Of a stretch of DNA of 64,000 bases, positions 8,842 through 16,452 are shown one piece after another. The stretch comes from Rhizobium sp. Root1203 (lineage in GTDB: Bacteria > Pseudomonadota > Alphaproteobacteria > Rhizobiales > Rhizobiaceae). The notes beneath the pieces are model-generated. The model was not told the DNA's origin and ran no database searches. It worked only from the letters and a program-made list of their open reading frames with translations. The translations under genes and the position numbers were made by a program. Every line of letters starts with the position of its first letter. Position 1 is the stretch's first letter. The stretch spans positions 1 through 64,000 of the forward strand of contig NZ_LMCW01000017.1 of NCBI RefSeq assembly GCF_001424945.1. The letters run 5' to 3'.

Positions 8842-9753
8842 ATGGCTACACGTTCCATCGACGCCCTTCACAACTGGCTGATCAGCGAAGAGTTCACCTC
8901 TTCCCGACAGGCCCGGTTTCATAAAGCTTATGTCCTCTGGCTCAACCTCGCAGGCAACCCGTTGGCCCTGGGGGGCTTCCTCGTGGTCCTTGCGCTGATC
9001 GTCATCGCGACATTCGCACCCCTTCTTGCGACCCACGATCCAATTCTCCAGGACCTGACGATGGCCCTCAAGCCGCCGTCAGCCGTCAACTGGTTCGGGA
9101 CCGACGAGTTCGGCCGCGATGTCTATTCTCGGTTGGTCTACGGTGCGCGTACAACGCTTTACATCAGCATCCTGGTAACGGTGATCGTCGCCCCGATCGG
9201 CTTTGTCATCGGAGCTACTGCCGGCTACCTCGGCGGTTGGATCGATGTGGTACTGATGCGCATTACCGACATCTTTCTTTCGTTCCCGAGCCTCGTACTT
9301 GCACTGGCATTCTCTGCTGCGCTCGGGCCGGGGATCGAGAACGCTGTAATCGCAATCGCCCTGACGGTGTGGCCACCCATAGCGCGTCTTGCTCGCGCAG
9401 AAACGTTGACCTTCCGCCAGGCGGACTTCGTCGTTGCTGCTGAGCTTCAGGGAGCCGGCATGGCACGCATCCTGTTTCGCCATATTGTCCCGTTGTGCGC
9501 ACCGTCCATCGTCATTCGCCTGACCCTTAACATGTCGAGCGTTATCCTGACCGCCGCGGGTCTCGGATTCCTTGGCTTGGGTGCCCAGCCTCCGATGCCG
9601 GAATGGGGCGCGATGGCAGCTTCCGGGCGTCAATATCTCCTCGATGCCTGGTGGCTAACAACGGTTCCCGGCTTGGCCATTCTCGTGGTCAGCCTTGCTT
9701 TCAACCTGCTCGGCGACGGCCTGCGTGATATAATGGACCCTCGCAATGCGTAA
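8842..9753 (+). CDS. ABC transporter permease (DppC-like)
   Basis: Inner-membrane permease of 303 aa. The N-terminal region precedes the DppC-typical stretch NWFGTDEFGRDVYSRLVYGA, and the EAA loop reads DFVVAAELQGAGMARILFRH. It pairs with the upstream permease to form the channel. The 3' end overlaps the first ATPase gene by 8 bp. Confidence 0.85.
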   Translation: MATRSIDALHNWLISEEFTSSRQARFHKAYVLWLNLAGNPLALGGFLVVLALIVIATFAPLLATHDPILQDLTMALKPPSAVNWFGTDEFGRDVYSRLVYGARTTLYISILVTVIVAPIGFVIGATAGYLGGWIDVVLMRITDIFLSFPSLVLALAFSAALGPGIENAVIAIALTVWPPIARLARAETLTFRQADFVVAAELQGAGMARILFRHIVPLCAPSIVIRLTLNMSSVILTAAGLGFLGLGAQPPMPEWGAMAASGRQYLLDAWWLTTVPGLAILVVSLAFNLLGDGLRDIMDPRNA

Positions 9754-10594
9754 CATCCCACAGCCCATTCTCACCGTAGAGAACATGTCAGTAGAGTTCC
9801 CGACCTTGTCGGGCGTGGTATCCGCGGTCAAAAACGTATCATTCAAGATCGGCCGGGAGAAGGTAGGTATCATCGGTGAGTCCGGTTCGGGCAAGAGCAC
9901 GACCGGCCGCGCCATCATGCGTCTCGAGCCCTCCAACGCGATCGTCAAAGCGCAGAAACTTCAGTTCGAGGATGTCGACCTACTGGCTGCCGACGAGGCC
10001 GCTATGCGAGGGATCCGCGGCCGCCGGATTTCGATGATACTCCAGGACCCGAAATATTCGCTGAACCCTGTCATGAGTGTTGGCGAGCAGATTGCGGAAA
10101 CCGTGATTTTGCATGATCGCTTATCCAAGCGTCAAGCTCGGGAGCGAACCCTGGCAATGCTGGAGCGCGTCAACATACGTGAGCCCCAGAGAGTGTTTGA
10201 CCTCTATCCGCACGAAGTGTCCGGCGGAATGGGGCAACGCATCATGATCTCAATGATGCTTATATCCTCGCCCTCGCTGATCATTGCGGACGAGCCGACC
10301 TCGGCGCTCGACGTTACCGTGCGCCAGCAGGTGCTTTCGATCCTCGATGACCTGATCACGGAGCGGAACATTGGCTTGGTCTTCATCTCGCACGACCTCA
10401 ATCTGGTTAAGAGCTTTTGCGACCGCGTCATCATTATGTACTCGGGTCGGATTGTTGAAACCCTGGAAGCGTCAAAGCTTGATGAGGCAAAACATCCGTA
10501 CACGCGCGGTCTGTTAAGCGCCTTGCCGAGCCTCGACCATCCCAGGGACAGGCTCGAGGTCCTGAAGCGCGACCCAAGCTGGGTGGAGGGTTGA
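9746..10594 (+). CDS. ABC transporter ATP-binding protein (DppD-like)
   Basis: ATPase of 282 aa with Walker A GESGSGKST, signature VSGGMGQR, Walker B LIIADEPTSALD and the H-loop FISHDL. The C-terminal extension (HPYTRGLLSALPSL) is typical of oligopeptide-type ATPases. It overlaps the permease gene by 8 bp and is followed 1 bp later by the second ATPase gene. The two should form a heterodimer. Confidence 0.85.
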   Translation: MRNIPQPILTVENMSVEFPTLSGVVSAVKNVSFKIGREKVGIIGESGSGKSTTGRAIMRLEPSNAIVKAQKLQFEDVDLLAADEAAMRGIRGRRISMILQDPKYSLNPVMSVGEQIAETVILHDRLSKRQARERTLAMLERVNIREPQRVFDLYPHEVSGGMGQRIMISMMLISSPSLIIADEPTSALDVTVRQQVLSILDDLITERNIGLVFISHDLNLVKSFCDRVIIMYSGRIVETLEASKLDEAKHPYTRGLLSALPSLDHPRDRLEVLKRDPSWVEG

Positions 10595-10595
10595 T

Positions 10596-11393
10596 ATGGC
10601 AATGATCAGTGTAAGCGGGCTCGCCGTATCATACGGTGTCGGCCACCATGCAAAGCAAGTCGTCAAAGACGTTGCCTTCGAGGTGCCGAAGGGCGAAACC
10701 TTCGGTCTTGTGGGGGAGAGCGGCTGCGGAAAGTCAACAGTTCTGGGCGCACTGGCCGGGCGAAACCGAAACTGGACAGGCTCCATCGCGATCGATGGTG
10801 ACCCGATCTCGACGAAGCGAACTAGGGCACAGCTCGCGACGCAGCAAATGGTGTTCCAAGACCCATTCGGCTCTCTTCATCCACGGCATACTATCGGTAG
10901 AACGCTGATGGAGCCCCTGGAAATTCACGGGCTCGATCAGCGGCAGGAGCGCATCGAAGTCGTGCTTCGCGATGTCGGGCTGCCTGCAGCGTTTCGGTAC
11001 AGGTTTCCGCATCAGCTCTCCGGTGGACAACGGCAACGCGTCGCAATCGCTCGAGCATTGATCCTCAAGCCCAAGATTTTGCTTCTTGATGAGCCGACAT
11101 CGGCACTCGATGTTTCCATTCAGGCGGAAATTTTGAACTTGCTGAAGGATTTGCGTCAACGCGAGAAGCTAACATACATCCTGGTCAGCCATGATATGGC
11201 GGTAGTAGCGCACCTCTGCGATAGAGTTGCCGTCATGCAGGGCGGTGTGTTCGTTGAGGTTGCGACGCGCGATCAGCTCTTGAGCGGCTCGGTGGAACAC
11301 CCCTATACGCGTACTCTGCTCGATGGCAGTAGGGGCTACGTTTCGAAAAATCCAGCCAAGCCGGTCGGCGAAACTGTCCAACTGGGCGCGTAG
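10596..11393 (+). CDS. ABC transporter ATP-binding protein (DppF-like)
   Basis: Second ATPase of the transporter, 265 aa: Walker A GESGCGKST, signature LSGGQRQRVAIARAL, Walker B ILLLDEPTSALD, H-loop LVSHDM. It ends the five-gene transport operon. A stem-loop shortly after the stop may terminate transcription. Confidence 0.85.
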   Translation: MAMISVSGLAVSYGVGHHAKQVVKDVAFEVPKGETFGLVGESGCGKSTVLGALAGRNRNWTGSIAIDGDPISTKRTRAQLATQQMVFQDPFGSLHPRHTIGRTLMEPLEIHGLDQRQERIEVVLRDVGLPAAFRYRFPHQLSGGQRQRVAIARALILKPKILLLDEPTSALDVSIQAEILNLLKDLRQREKLTYILVSHDMAVVAHLCDRVAVMQGGVFVEVATRDQLLSGSVEHPYTRTLLDGSRGYVSKNPAKPVGETVQLGA

Positions 11394-11415
11394 TCAGCGG
11401 CTGGTCTTGAAGCCG

Positions 11416-11448
11416 GAGAGTTCTGCCGGCAGAGGCGGCAAAACTCTC
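11416..11448 (+). terminator. Possible terminator hairpin after the ABC operon
   Basis: GAGAGTT at 11416-11422 pairs with AACTCTC at 11442-11448, with a G/C-rich palindromic core in the loop. There is no clear T-run, so the call is weak. Confidence 0.3.
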
Positions 11449-11543
11449 TGTAGGGTCTGTTCGTTATCACCTGGAACATTTGGTGACAGCGGGACGGGTC
11501 CAAAGTCGTCGAAGCGGCTCTGGAACGACACCGACTACGATTG

Positions 11544-11579
11544 AGATCGTCACAGTTGGCGCACGTCTAGTTCACGCGG
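11544..11579 (+). repeat. Second copy of the short repeat at 676-706
   Basis: Contains agatcgtcacagttgg and ctagttcacgcgg, seven bases apart. The end of the copy overlaps the last codons of the ArsR-type gene on the other strand. Confidence 0.5.
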
Positions 11580-11904
11580 CGTCCGTTTCCAGTTCAGCAA
11601 ATCCGAAAATCGACATTTGCACGCCGTGCGGGAACAGGATTCCATTGACGAGCGACAACGCCTTTTCACTCCTGTGATTGGAAAGCGAATAAAAGATTGT
11701 CTGTGCCTGACGCCGTGTCTTAACAAACTCGTGGCGTCTGAGCACGGTCAGGTGCTGCGACAACGCGGATTGACCCAAGCCAATCTTGGCGGCGAGTTCC
11801 TTGACGCACATCTCGCCATGGGCAAGTGTGCGAAGCACAGCGAGCCGGTTCACATTCGCCAGGGCGGAAAAGTAGTCGGCCAATTCGCCGTCATCTGCGT
11901 TCAT
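11572..11904 (-). CDS. ArsR/SmtB family transcriptional regulator
   Basis: Winged-HTH repressor of 110 aa. It has the family core: YFSALANVNRLAVLRTLAHG, then VKELAAKIGLGQSALSQHL for the recognition helix and YSLSN in the wing. The ATG at 11904 follows AGGGGGA with good spacing, so I prefer it to the longer frame. No obvious metal-site cysteine pair is seen in the recognition helix, so the signal may not be a metal. It lies directly downstream of the LysE-type exporter gene on the same strand and may form a unit with it. Confidence 0.75.
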   Translation of the reverse strand: MNADDGELADYFSALANVNRLAVLRTLAHGEMCVKELAAKIGLGQSALSQHLTVLRRHEFVKTRRQAQTIFYSLSNHRSEKALSLVNGILFPHGVQMSIFGFAELETDAA

Positions 11905-11985
11905 TTCATCCCCCTGTCCAAGCGCGATGAATTTAACCATTCGTACGAATGGCTCATTGACGCAGCACAAAGAAATTTCAGTCGA

Positions 11986-12543
11986 TTAGAATGTGCTGAT
12001 TGTGAGCATCGCGGCAAAGGCCATCAGGGCGGCCGACCCGCACCGTCTTGCGAGAAGAGGCAACTGCTGCTGGCCTCCGAGAACCAGCCGGCCCAGCGCC
12101 AGCCATGCAGACGACGTAGCAGCGGCCGCGATCAGAAACGCAGCGATCGCGTCAGGCGCGAAAGCGCCTTGAGATGGGAGCATGGTAAGCCCGACAATGA
12201 GCCCTTTTGGATTGAGCAGGGTTGTAAGAAACAGTTGCCCGAAGCCCGGCTGGAACGGTTGTGTGTAGCCGTTCAAGCCCCAAAGCTTCAGCGCCAGATA
12301 CAGGACCCATGTCGCCGAAATCAATTTGACACCTTGGAATACCGCCGGGTGATCGTGAAGGTAGGGTACTGCAAACGCAGAAACTGGCACGATCACACAC
12401 AGGTAGGCCGCAAGAACGGCAGCCAGAAGAACGCCCATTCGAGCCGGTGGCAGACCTGGCGACGCCATCACCAACATTGCGTTCGTGGGGCCAGGCAGGA
12501 TCAGAAGCGCAAAAGCGCTGATTGCGAACGCGACAAGGTCCAT
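11986..12543 (-). CDS. LysE family amino-acid/metabolite exporter
   Basis: Small inner-membrane protein of 185 aa with about five or six hydrophobic segments. The LysE/RhtB N-terminal pattern LILPGPTNAMLVMAS and the mid-region LLNPKGLIVGLTMLP are present. Family members export amino acids or related molecules. The substrate is unknown. An ArsR regulator gene follows 81 bp downstream. Confidence 0.75.
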   Translation of the reverse strand: MDLVAFAISAFALLILPGPTNAMLVMASPGLPPARMGVLLAAVLAAYLCVIVPVSAFAVPYLHDHPAVFQGVKLISATWVLYLALKLWGLNGYTQPFQPGFGQLFLTTLLNPKGLIVGLTMLPSQGAFAPDAIAAFLIAAAATSSAWLALGRLVLGGQQQLPLLARRCGSAALMAFAAMLTISTF

Positions 12544-12672
12544 CCCTAAATTCCTTCAAACCTGGGCCCGCTGATTGCATGGCCTGACACGGTCGTATTT
12601 GATCTTGGTCATTTTGGATCGGGAACTTTTTCTTCGGTCGCCCGTTTCCCGGCGTTGGATGGAGGTGCCGCA

Positions 12673-12894
12673 ATGCCTCGCCTGATCTGGTTTATCCTCA
12701 CCCGTTTCCTCACAGGTTTCGCACTCGGTTGCATCACCGGCATGCTAATCTGGCAGCTTCAGATCAGCGGCTTGGGTTCCGGAATGGATTCTTCGAATTC
12801 GTTCATCGCGCGGGGTCTGTTCATGTACTTCTTCGCCAGCACTATGGGCATTGGTTACATGGCAACCGCTCTTTGGATCGAAACCTCCGAATGA
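12673..12894 (+). CDS. Small membrane protein, 73 aa, unknown function
   Basis: Two predicted transmembrane helices (IWFILTRFLTGFALGCITGM and GLFMYFFASTMGIGYMATAL) joined by a short polar loop. I chose the ATG at 12673 because GGAGG sits 7 nt upstream. No family was recognised. It stands alone between the LysE gene and the unknown gene cluster on the opposite strand. Confidence 0.55.
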   Translation: MPRLIWFILTRFLTGFALGCITGMLIWQLQISGLGSGMDSSNSFIARGLFMYFFASTMGIGYMATALWIETSE

Positions 12895-13003
12895 ACTGCG
12901 CTTGCGCGCCAAACTCCCACGAGTTTACACGGCGCGTTGAGAGACGATTGCCGGGCGCCAGTGGCGCTTCGGCGAACGTGTTCAAAATTTGATTGCTGAG
13001 TGA

Positions 13004-13339
13004 CTAACGGCTCGATGCAAGGATGTCACCCGCCTTGTCGTTCGAAATGGCAAAGCCATGCAGTCGCCTCCAGCGCCTCACGTCCTCCGCGGTTACTTCC
13101 AGGGGGGCGACCGTATCCGTCTTCGAAAGCTTCTCGCGCGCAATCGCACGGAACACGTCGATGCTTTCAAGAAATCGGCTGGCCGTCGCGCGAGGCGGGG
13201 AGGCAACGTTCAGGATACCTCGCCGCGTCACCGTGACGGCGCACGGCGATTGATCACCCGCGTGCACGAGGAAGGATCCGGTTTTACCACGCGGGTCGAA
13301 TTCGATCACGCCGGCGCCTTCTGTCGCAGATTCACTCAT
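13004..13339 (-). CDS. Hypothetical protein, 111 aa, last gene of the ubiTUV operon
   Basis: Soluble protein of unknown family. The N-terminal half looks beta-rich (VIEFDPRGKTGSFLVHAGDQ), and the C-terminal half is helical and basic (AEDVRRWRRLHGFAI). Its ATG overlaps the end of the preceding 64-aa ORF by 8 bp, and that ORF in turn overlaps the 139-aa gene. The chain is thus translationally coupled back to ubiV. The coupling suggests a role linked to anaerobic quinone synthesis or anaerobic growth, but nothing in the protein proves it. Confidence 0.5.
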   Translation of the reverse strand: MSESATEGAGVIEFDPRGKTGSFLVHAGDQSPCAVTVTRRGILNVASPPRATASRFLESIDVFRAIAREKLSKTDTVAPLEVTAEDVRRWRRLHGFAISNDKAGDILASSR

Positions 13340-13526
13340 CGGCGAAGCGGTTGCCGAGCCGCGGCGTCGTGTGTCCGGAGGACGGGTTCTTGACAGGTGA
13401 GACGGTCCAGGGGCTTGCGTGGAGGAGAAATGCCTCCAAGGTCGCCTGCGGTTCCCCGCCCATTGACCCGCCGGTGCTTAGGAATTCGAGGACGTCGAGG
13501 CGCCTGCTCTGGTTTCTTTCCTTCAT
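13332..13526 (-). CDS. Small hypothetical protein, 64 aa, coupled in the ubi operon
   Basis: A short frame whose ATG (13526) overlaps the stop of the 139-aa gene (GTGATG arrangement) and whose stop overlaps the start of the 111-aa gene by 8 bp. No domain or membrane segment is recognisable. The two-sided overlap is the only argument for expression. Alternatively it is just the linker frame between two real genes. Confidence 0.35.
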   Translation of the reverse strand: MKERNQSRRLDVLEFLSTGGSMGGEPQATLEAFLLHASPWTVSPVKNPSSGHTTPRLGNRFADE

Positions 13527-13945
13527 CACGCACTCGCACCCGTTGCAGGCAATTCGGCTCCTTGAGCAGCCTGGCGCAGGTTGGATCGATAAAACGAGTA
13601 AGCTCTCAAAAGCTGAGAACCAAGCCGCGCCTGCTCGGCCAAGTCATCGAAGATCATCGCAGCTTCCTCGATTTCACCCCGGTCCGTCGCTGGCCCCAAC
13701 TCGTCGAGTTCCATTAGAAGTTCCATCAGCGTGATGAGCTTGGTGCGCTGTCGCACTGCGGACACGAATAGCTCGCCGACGACCGCCGCGCGTTCTTTCG
13801 CGGCGAGGTTCAACAGCACCTCACCGACGACCGAAGAGCAGGCGCAGTCGAAGTCCGGTCCCTTGACGAAGGCCTTGATCTGGCGAAGCGCTGAACGCGC
13901 ACGCGCAACGGCCGGCGGGCCGATTGTTTCATGTCCTGTATTCAC
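13526..13945 (-). CDS. Hypothetical helical protein, 139 aa, coupled to ubiV
   Basis: Mostly alpha-helical soluble protein (ARSALRQIKAFVKGPDFDCA, LAAKERAAVVGELFVSAVRQ). I prefer a GTG start at 13945, which overlaps the ubiV stop as GTGA; a longer frame extends to 13984. The overlap indicates translational coupling with ubiV. No family recognised. A stabilising or accessory role for the UbiU-UbiV hydroxylase complex is conceivable but is inference only. Confidence 0.5.
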   Translation of the reverse strand: MNTGHETIGPPAVARARSALRQIKAFVKGPDFDCACSSVVGEVLLNLAAKERAAVVGELFVSAVRQRTKLITLMELLMELDELGPATDRGEIEEAAMIFDDLAEQARLGSQLLRAYSFYRSNLRQAAQGAELPATGASA

Positions 13946-14874
13946 CGACCCAATCCTTCCGAGTTCCTGAGCCTTGCAATCCACTCCGCGCCGACCTGAC
14001 CATGGTGAAAGCCGTTGGAGAGCGGCACGTCCGGGTAAACATTCCTGAGCAGCGACGCCGCTTCTGTGGGGCAGATCGATCCATCCAATAGCTGACGATA
14101 CAATTTGGAAACGGCGGTCATGTCGCAGGTCTGGGGAGAAAGCCTCAGCGAGCCCACTCCCATCGACCGCGTTTCGTCAGGGTCGTCGAGGAGCGCCTGG
14201 CAGGTGTGCGAGACCGTCTGTACGCCGTTGAGTGCAAGAAATGGCTGCCCCGACAGCGTATTTACCGGAAGTCCGTCAGGGTCCTCCTGGCAGATGAACT
14301 GGCAGTTGTCCTTGGTGCGTCCCTTCGAGCGAGCGTGCGCGCAACGAGCAGAGATCGCGAGGGGAATTCGTCCGAAGGCAAACAACTCGAATTCCACCTC
14401 GGGACATGCCCTTGCGATGTCGGTGACCGACGTCGACGGCAGTTCCGGTGGCAGGCAGATCGCGGTCGCGCCGTTTCGTGCCAAGACCTTGGCCGTCGCA
14501 CCGTTGTATACGTTCACGAACGGCCCTACGGCGTGAGGACGGCTCTTCAGCACCTGGAGCGCGGAAAGATCGTTGGCTTCAACAAGGCGCGCGTCATCGT
14601 CCGCAAGCGTTCGCTGGTAGTTCGCCTCTCTGTCCAGTGTCACAAGGGCCAAGGTAGAAAGCCTGACCTCCTTGCCAGCAGCTTCCAGCCGATCGATCAC
14701 GGCAGCGATCTCTGGCTCCATGAAATGCAGCCGCTTCGAGCAGACGGTCTCCCCAATGACGACGACGTCGACCGGCGCCTCGTCTGCGATCCGAAAATAG
14801 AAATCGCGCCAGCGGTCGGTTGGCCAGAGGTAGAGCAAGGGCCCAAGCGTGAGTTTCAAGGAAGACCCTCTCAT
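13942..14874 (-). CDS. ubiV: UbiV, O2-independent ubiquinone hydroxylation protein (U32 peptidase family)
   Basis: U32-family protein of 310 aa. With UbiU it forms the [4Fe-4S] complex that hydroxylates the ubiquinone ring without O2. The expected cluster cysteines are present: one in GETVCSKRLHF, and three in the block starting CAHARSKG and ending NCQFICQ. The ATG at 14874 is 5 nt after GGAG and 1 bp after the ubiU stop. It lies third in a ubiT-ubiU-ubiV operon on the minus strand, with an FNR-type box ahead of ubiT. Confidence 0.88.
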   Translation of the reverse strand: MRGSSLKLTLGPLLYLWPTDRWRDFYFRIADEAPVDVVVIGETVCSKRLHFMEPEIAAVIDRLEAAGKEVRLSTLALVTLDREANYQRTLADDDARLVEANDLSALQVLKSRPHAVGPFVNVYNGATAKVLARNGATAICLPPELPSTSVTDIARACPEVEFELFAFGRIPLAISARCAHARSKGRTKDNCQFICQEDPDGLPVNTLSGQPFLALNGVQTVSHTCQALLDDPDETRSMGVGSLRLSPQTCDMTAVSKLYRQLLDGSICPTEAASLLRNVYPDVPLSNGFHHGQVGAEWIARLRNSEGLGR

Positions 14875-14875
14875 A

Positions 14876-15853
14876 TTATCTCCAGCGTTTTTCATAGGCG
14901 CCGTGTGTCGTCTGCTGGCCTTCGCTCAGCGATTTTAAGCGTGCCATGAGGGCTGCGCGCCCGGAGGGCGCTGCGTTCAATGTTGCGCGTAAAGTGGACA
15001 CGACCTCGGAGATGTATGCCTTGCCGCGCTGACGGCCCTCGACCTTGAGGGCCTTCACGCCGGCAGCACGAAGCTCGTCGAGCTGATCCATGACATCCAG
15101 CGAAACAGGATCTTCAAACGCGTAGGTCTTGCTGTCGGCGATTTCAAAGCGTCCCTTGCAGAGCGTCGGATAGCCTGCAGCCTCGTTCGCCGAGAACCTG
15201 TTGATGGTGAAGCTGCCAAGGTCCGACATCATCTCGTTGCCGATCTCGCGGTACCTGACGTGGCTGGCGGGCGAACACACGCCGTTCATGTTGGGCGATT
15301 TTCCCGTCGCGTAGGAGGATAGCGAGCATCGCCCTTCGGCCATGACGCAGAGACCACCAAAGACGAACACCTCGAGTTCGCAGCTTACGCGTCGGGAGAT
15401 CCGCGCGATATCTGCGATCGTCAGCGTGCGAGGCAGCACGACACGTGCTGCGCCGAAATTCTCCACCAGGTACGAAAGGGCGTCCGGATTGGAAGCGGAG
15501 GCCTGGACGGAGATGTGGAGCCGCTGCTGCGGGTGATGCTCGGCGACATGCGCCATCAGCCCAAAGTCTGCAACGATCAACGCATCGGCGCCGGCTTCCG
15601 TCGCTTCTTGCGCTCTGCGATACCAGAGGTCCTCTTTCCCAGCCGTCATAAACGTGTTGAGCGCGACGAATGTCTTTACACTGCGAGCATGCGCATAGGA
15701 CACGGCTTCCCGAAGTTCCGACGGATTGAAGTTCAGTCCCGGAAAGTTGCGTGCGTTCGTTTCGTCGCGGAACCCGCAATAGACGGCGTCGGCGCCTGCA
15801 TCGACAGCCTCACGGAATGAGGAAGGGGTCCCCGCAGGGCAGATCAATTCCAT
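14876..15853 (-). CDS. ubiU: UbiU, O2-independent ubiquinone hydroxylation protein (U32 peptidase family)
   Basis: Partner of UbiV, 325 aa. It starts with the family hallmark MELICPAGTPSSFREAVDAG and carries the four cluster cysteines (FGGLCVMAEGRC, NGVCSPASH, TLCKGRF). The C-terminal part VKALKVEGRQRGKAYI is typical of the U32 barrel. Its start overlaps the ubiT stop by 10 bp, and ubiV begins 1 bp after its stop. Its role is the anaerobic hydroxylation steps of ubiquinone synthesis that need no dioxygen. Confidence 0.9.
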   Translation of the reverse strand: MELICPAGTPSSFREAVDAGADAVYCGFRDETNARNFPGLNFNPSELREAVSYAHARSVKTFVALNTFMTAGKEDLWYRRAQEATEAGADALIVADFGLMAHVAEHHPQQRLHISVQASASNPDALSYLVENFGAARVVLPRTLTIADIARISRRVSCELEVFVFGGLCVMAEGRCSLSSYATGKSPNMNGVCSPASHVRYREIGNEMMSDLGSFTINRFSANEAAGYPTLCKGRFEIADSKTYAFEDPVSLDVMDQLDELRAAGVKALKVEGRQRGKAYISEVVSTLRATLNAAPSGRAALMARLKSLSEGQQTTHGAYEKRWR

Positions 15854-16350
15854 GCGACACCATGCGATTCCAGCGCGCGACGTCGCATCGACGAGAGCAC
15901 GCCAACCATTGAGCGGTTGAAGGGGCCGGACAGTTTGCCGATGGCCTTCACCATGTCGATCTCACTGTCGTCGAGAGCGTTGCGCAACGCGAGCACCGCC
16001 TCCATATCCCCGCTGACAGCGAGCTTGCGCGCGAAGAAGATCGCATCGCCATCGACCCGTCCCTCTGCCAGCGCAAGCATGAGAAGCAGCGGGCCGCCGA
16101 TAGTCGCGTCGGCCGCGATTGCATCCCCTCTTCGGAAGGTACGAATGGTTCGTTCGCCTGGTCGAATGGAGAATGCAAATGGGAGATCGGACGGAATGAA
16201 ACCGAAGCGGGCTTTTCCATATTCTCCGAGACGGTCAAATAGCTTCGGATGGCTCTTGAGAACCTGCTGGAAAAGCAGAGATGCGACACACGCAGCGACC
16301 GGCAACGGTACCATGCGCGCTGTGGCCATCAGACGATGTGGGGCAAGCAT
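15844..16350 (-). CDS. ubiT: UbiT, SCP2-domain lipid carrier for anaerobic ubiquinone synthesis
   Basis: SCP2-like protein of 168 aa, the anaerobic counterpart of UbiJ that binds the hydrophobic quinone precursor. The sterol-carrier fold region runs from about FGFIPSDLPFAFSIRPGERT to VSGDMEAVLALRNALD. First gene of the ubiTUV operon, with its ATG at 16350 behind GAGAGG. An FNR/NnrR-type box at 16404-16417 lies about 60 nt upstream, consistent with low-oxygen induction. Confidence 0.85.
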   Translation of the reverse strand: MLAPHRLMATARMVPLPVAACVASLLFQQVLKSHPKLFDRLGEYGKARFGFIPSDLPFAFSIRPGERTIRTFRRGDAIAADATIGGPLLLMLALAEGRVDGDAIFFARKLAVSGDMEAVLALRNALDDSEIDMVKAIGKLSGPFNRSMVGVLSSMRRRALESHGVAWN

Positions 16351-16403
16351 TGAGGCCTCTCAGATTGAACGAGGCATCCTAGGTCTTATTGCGCCGCCGC
16401 TGT

Positions 16404-16417
16404 TTGATCTGGAACAA
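16404..16417. promoter_or_regulatory. FNR/NnrR/FixK-type box between ubiT and ubiD
   Basis: TTGAT-CTGG-AACAA. The left half is canonical and the right half differs by one base from ATCAA. The centre is 42 nt from the ubiD start and 60 nt from the ubiT start, so it may serve both divergent units. Confidence 0.6.
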
Positions 16418-16452
16418 AGACAGCGACCGTTTCCTCATCGATTGCATCGTCA

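Noticed and set aside
12603..12616. FNR-like sequence TTGATCTTGGTCAT before the 73-aa membrane protein gene
   Set aside because: The right half-site (GTCAT) lacks the CAA end, so it does not meet the dyad pattern used for the other boxes.
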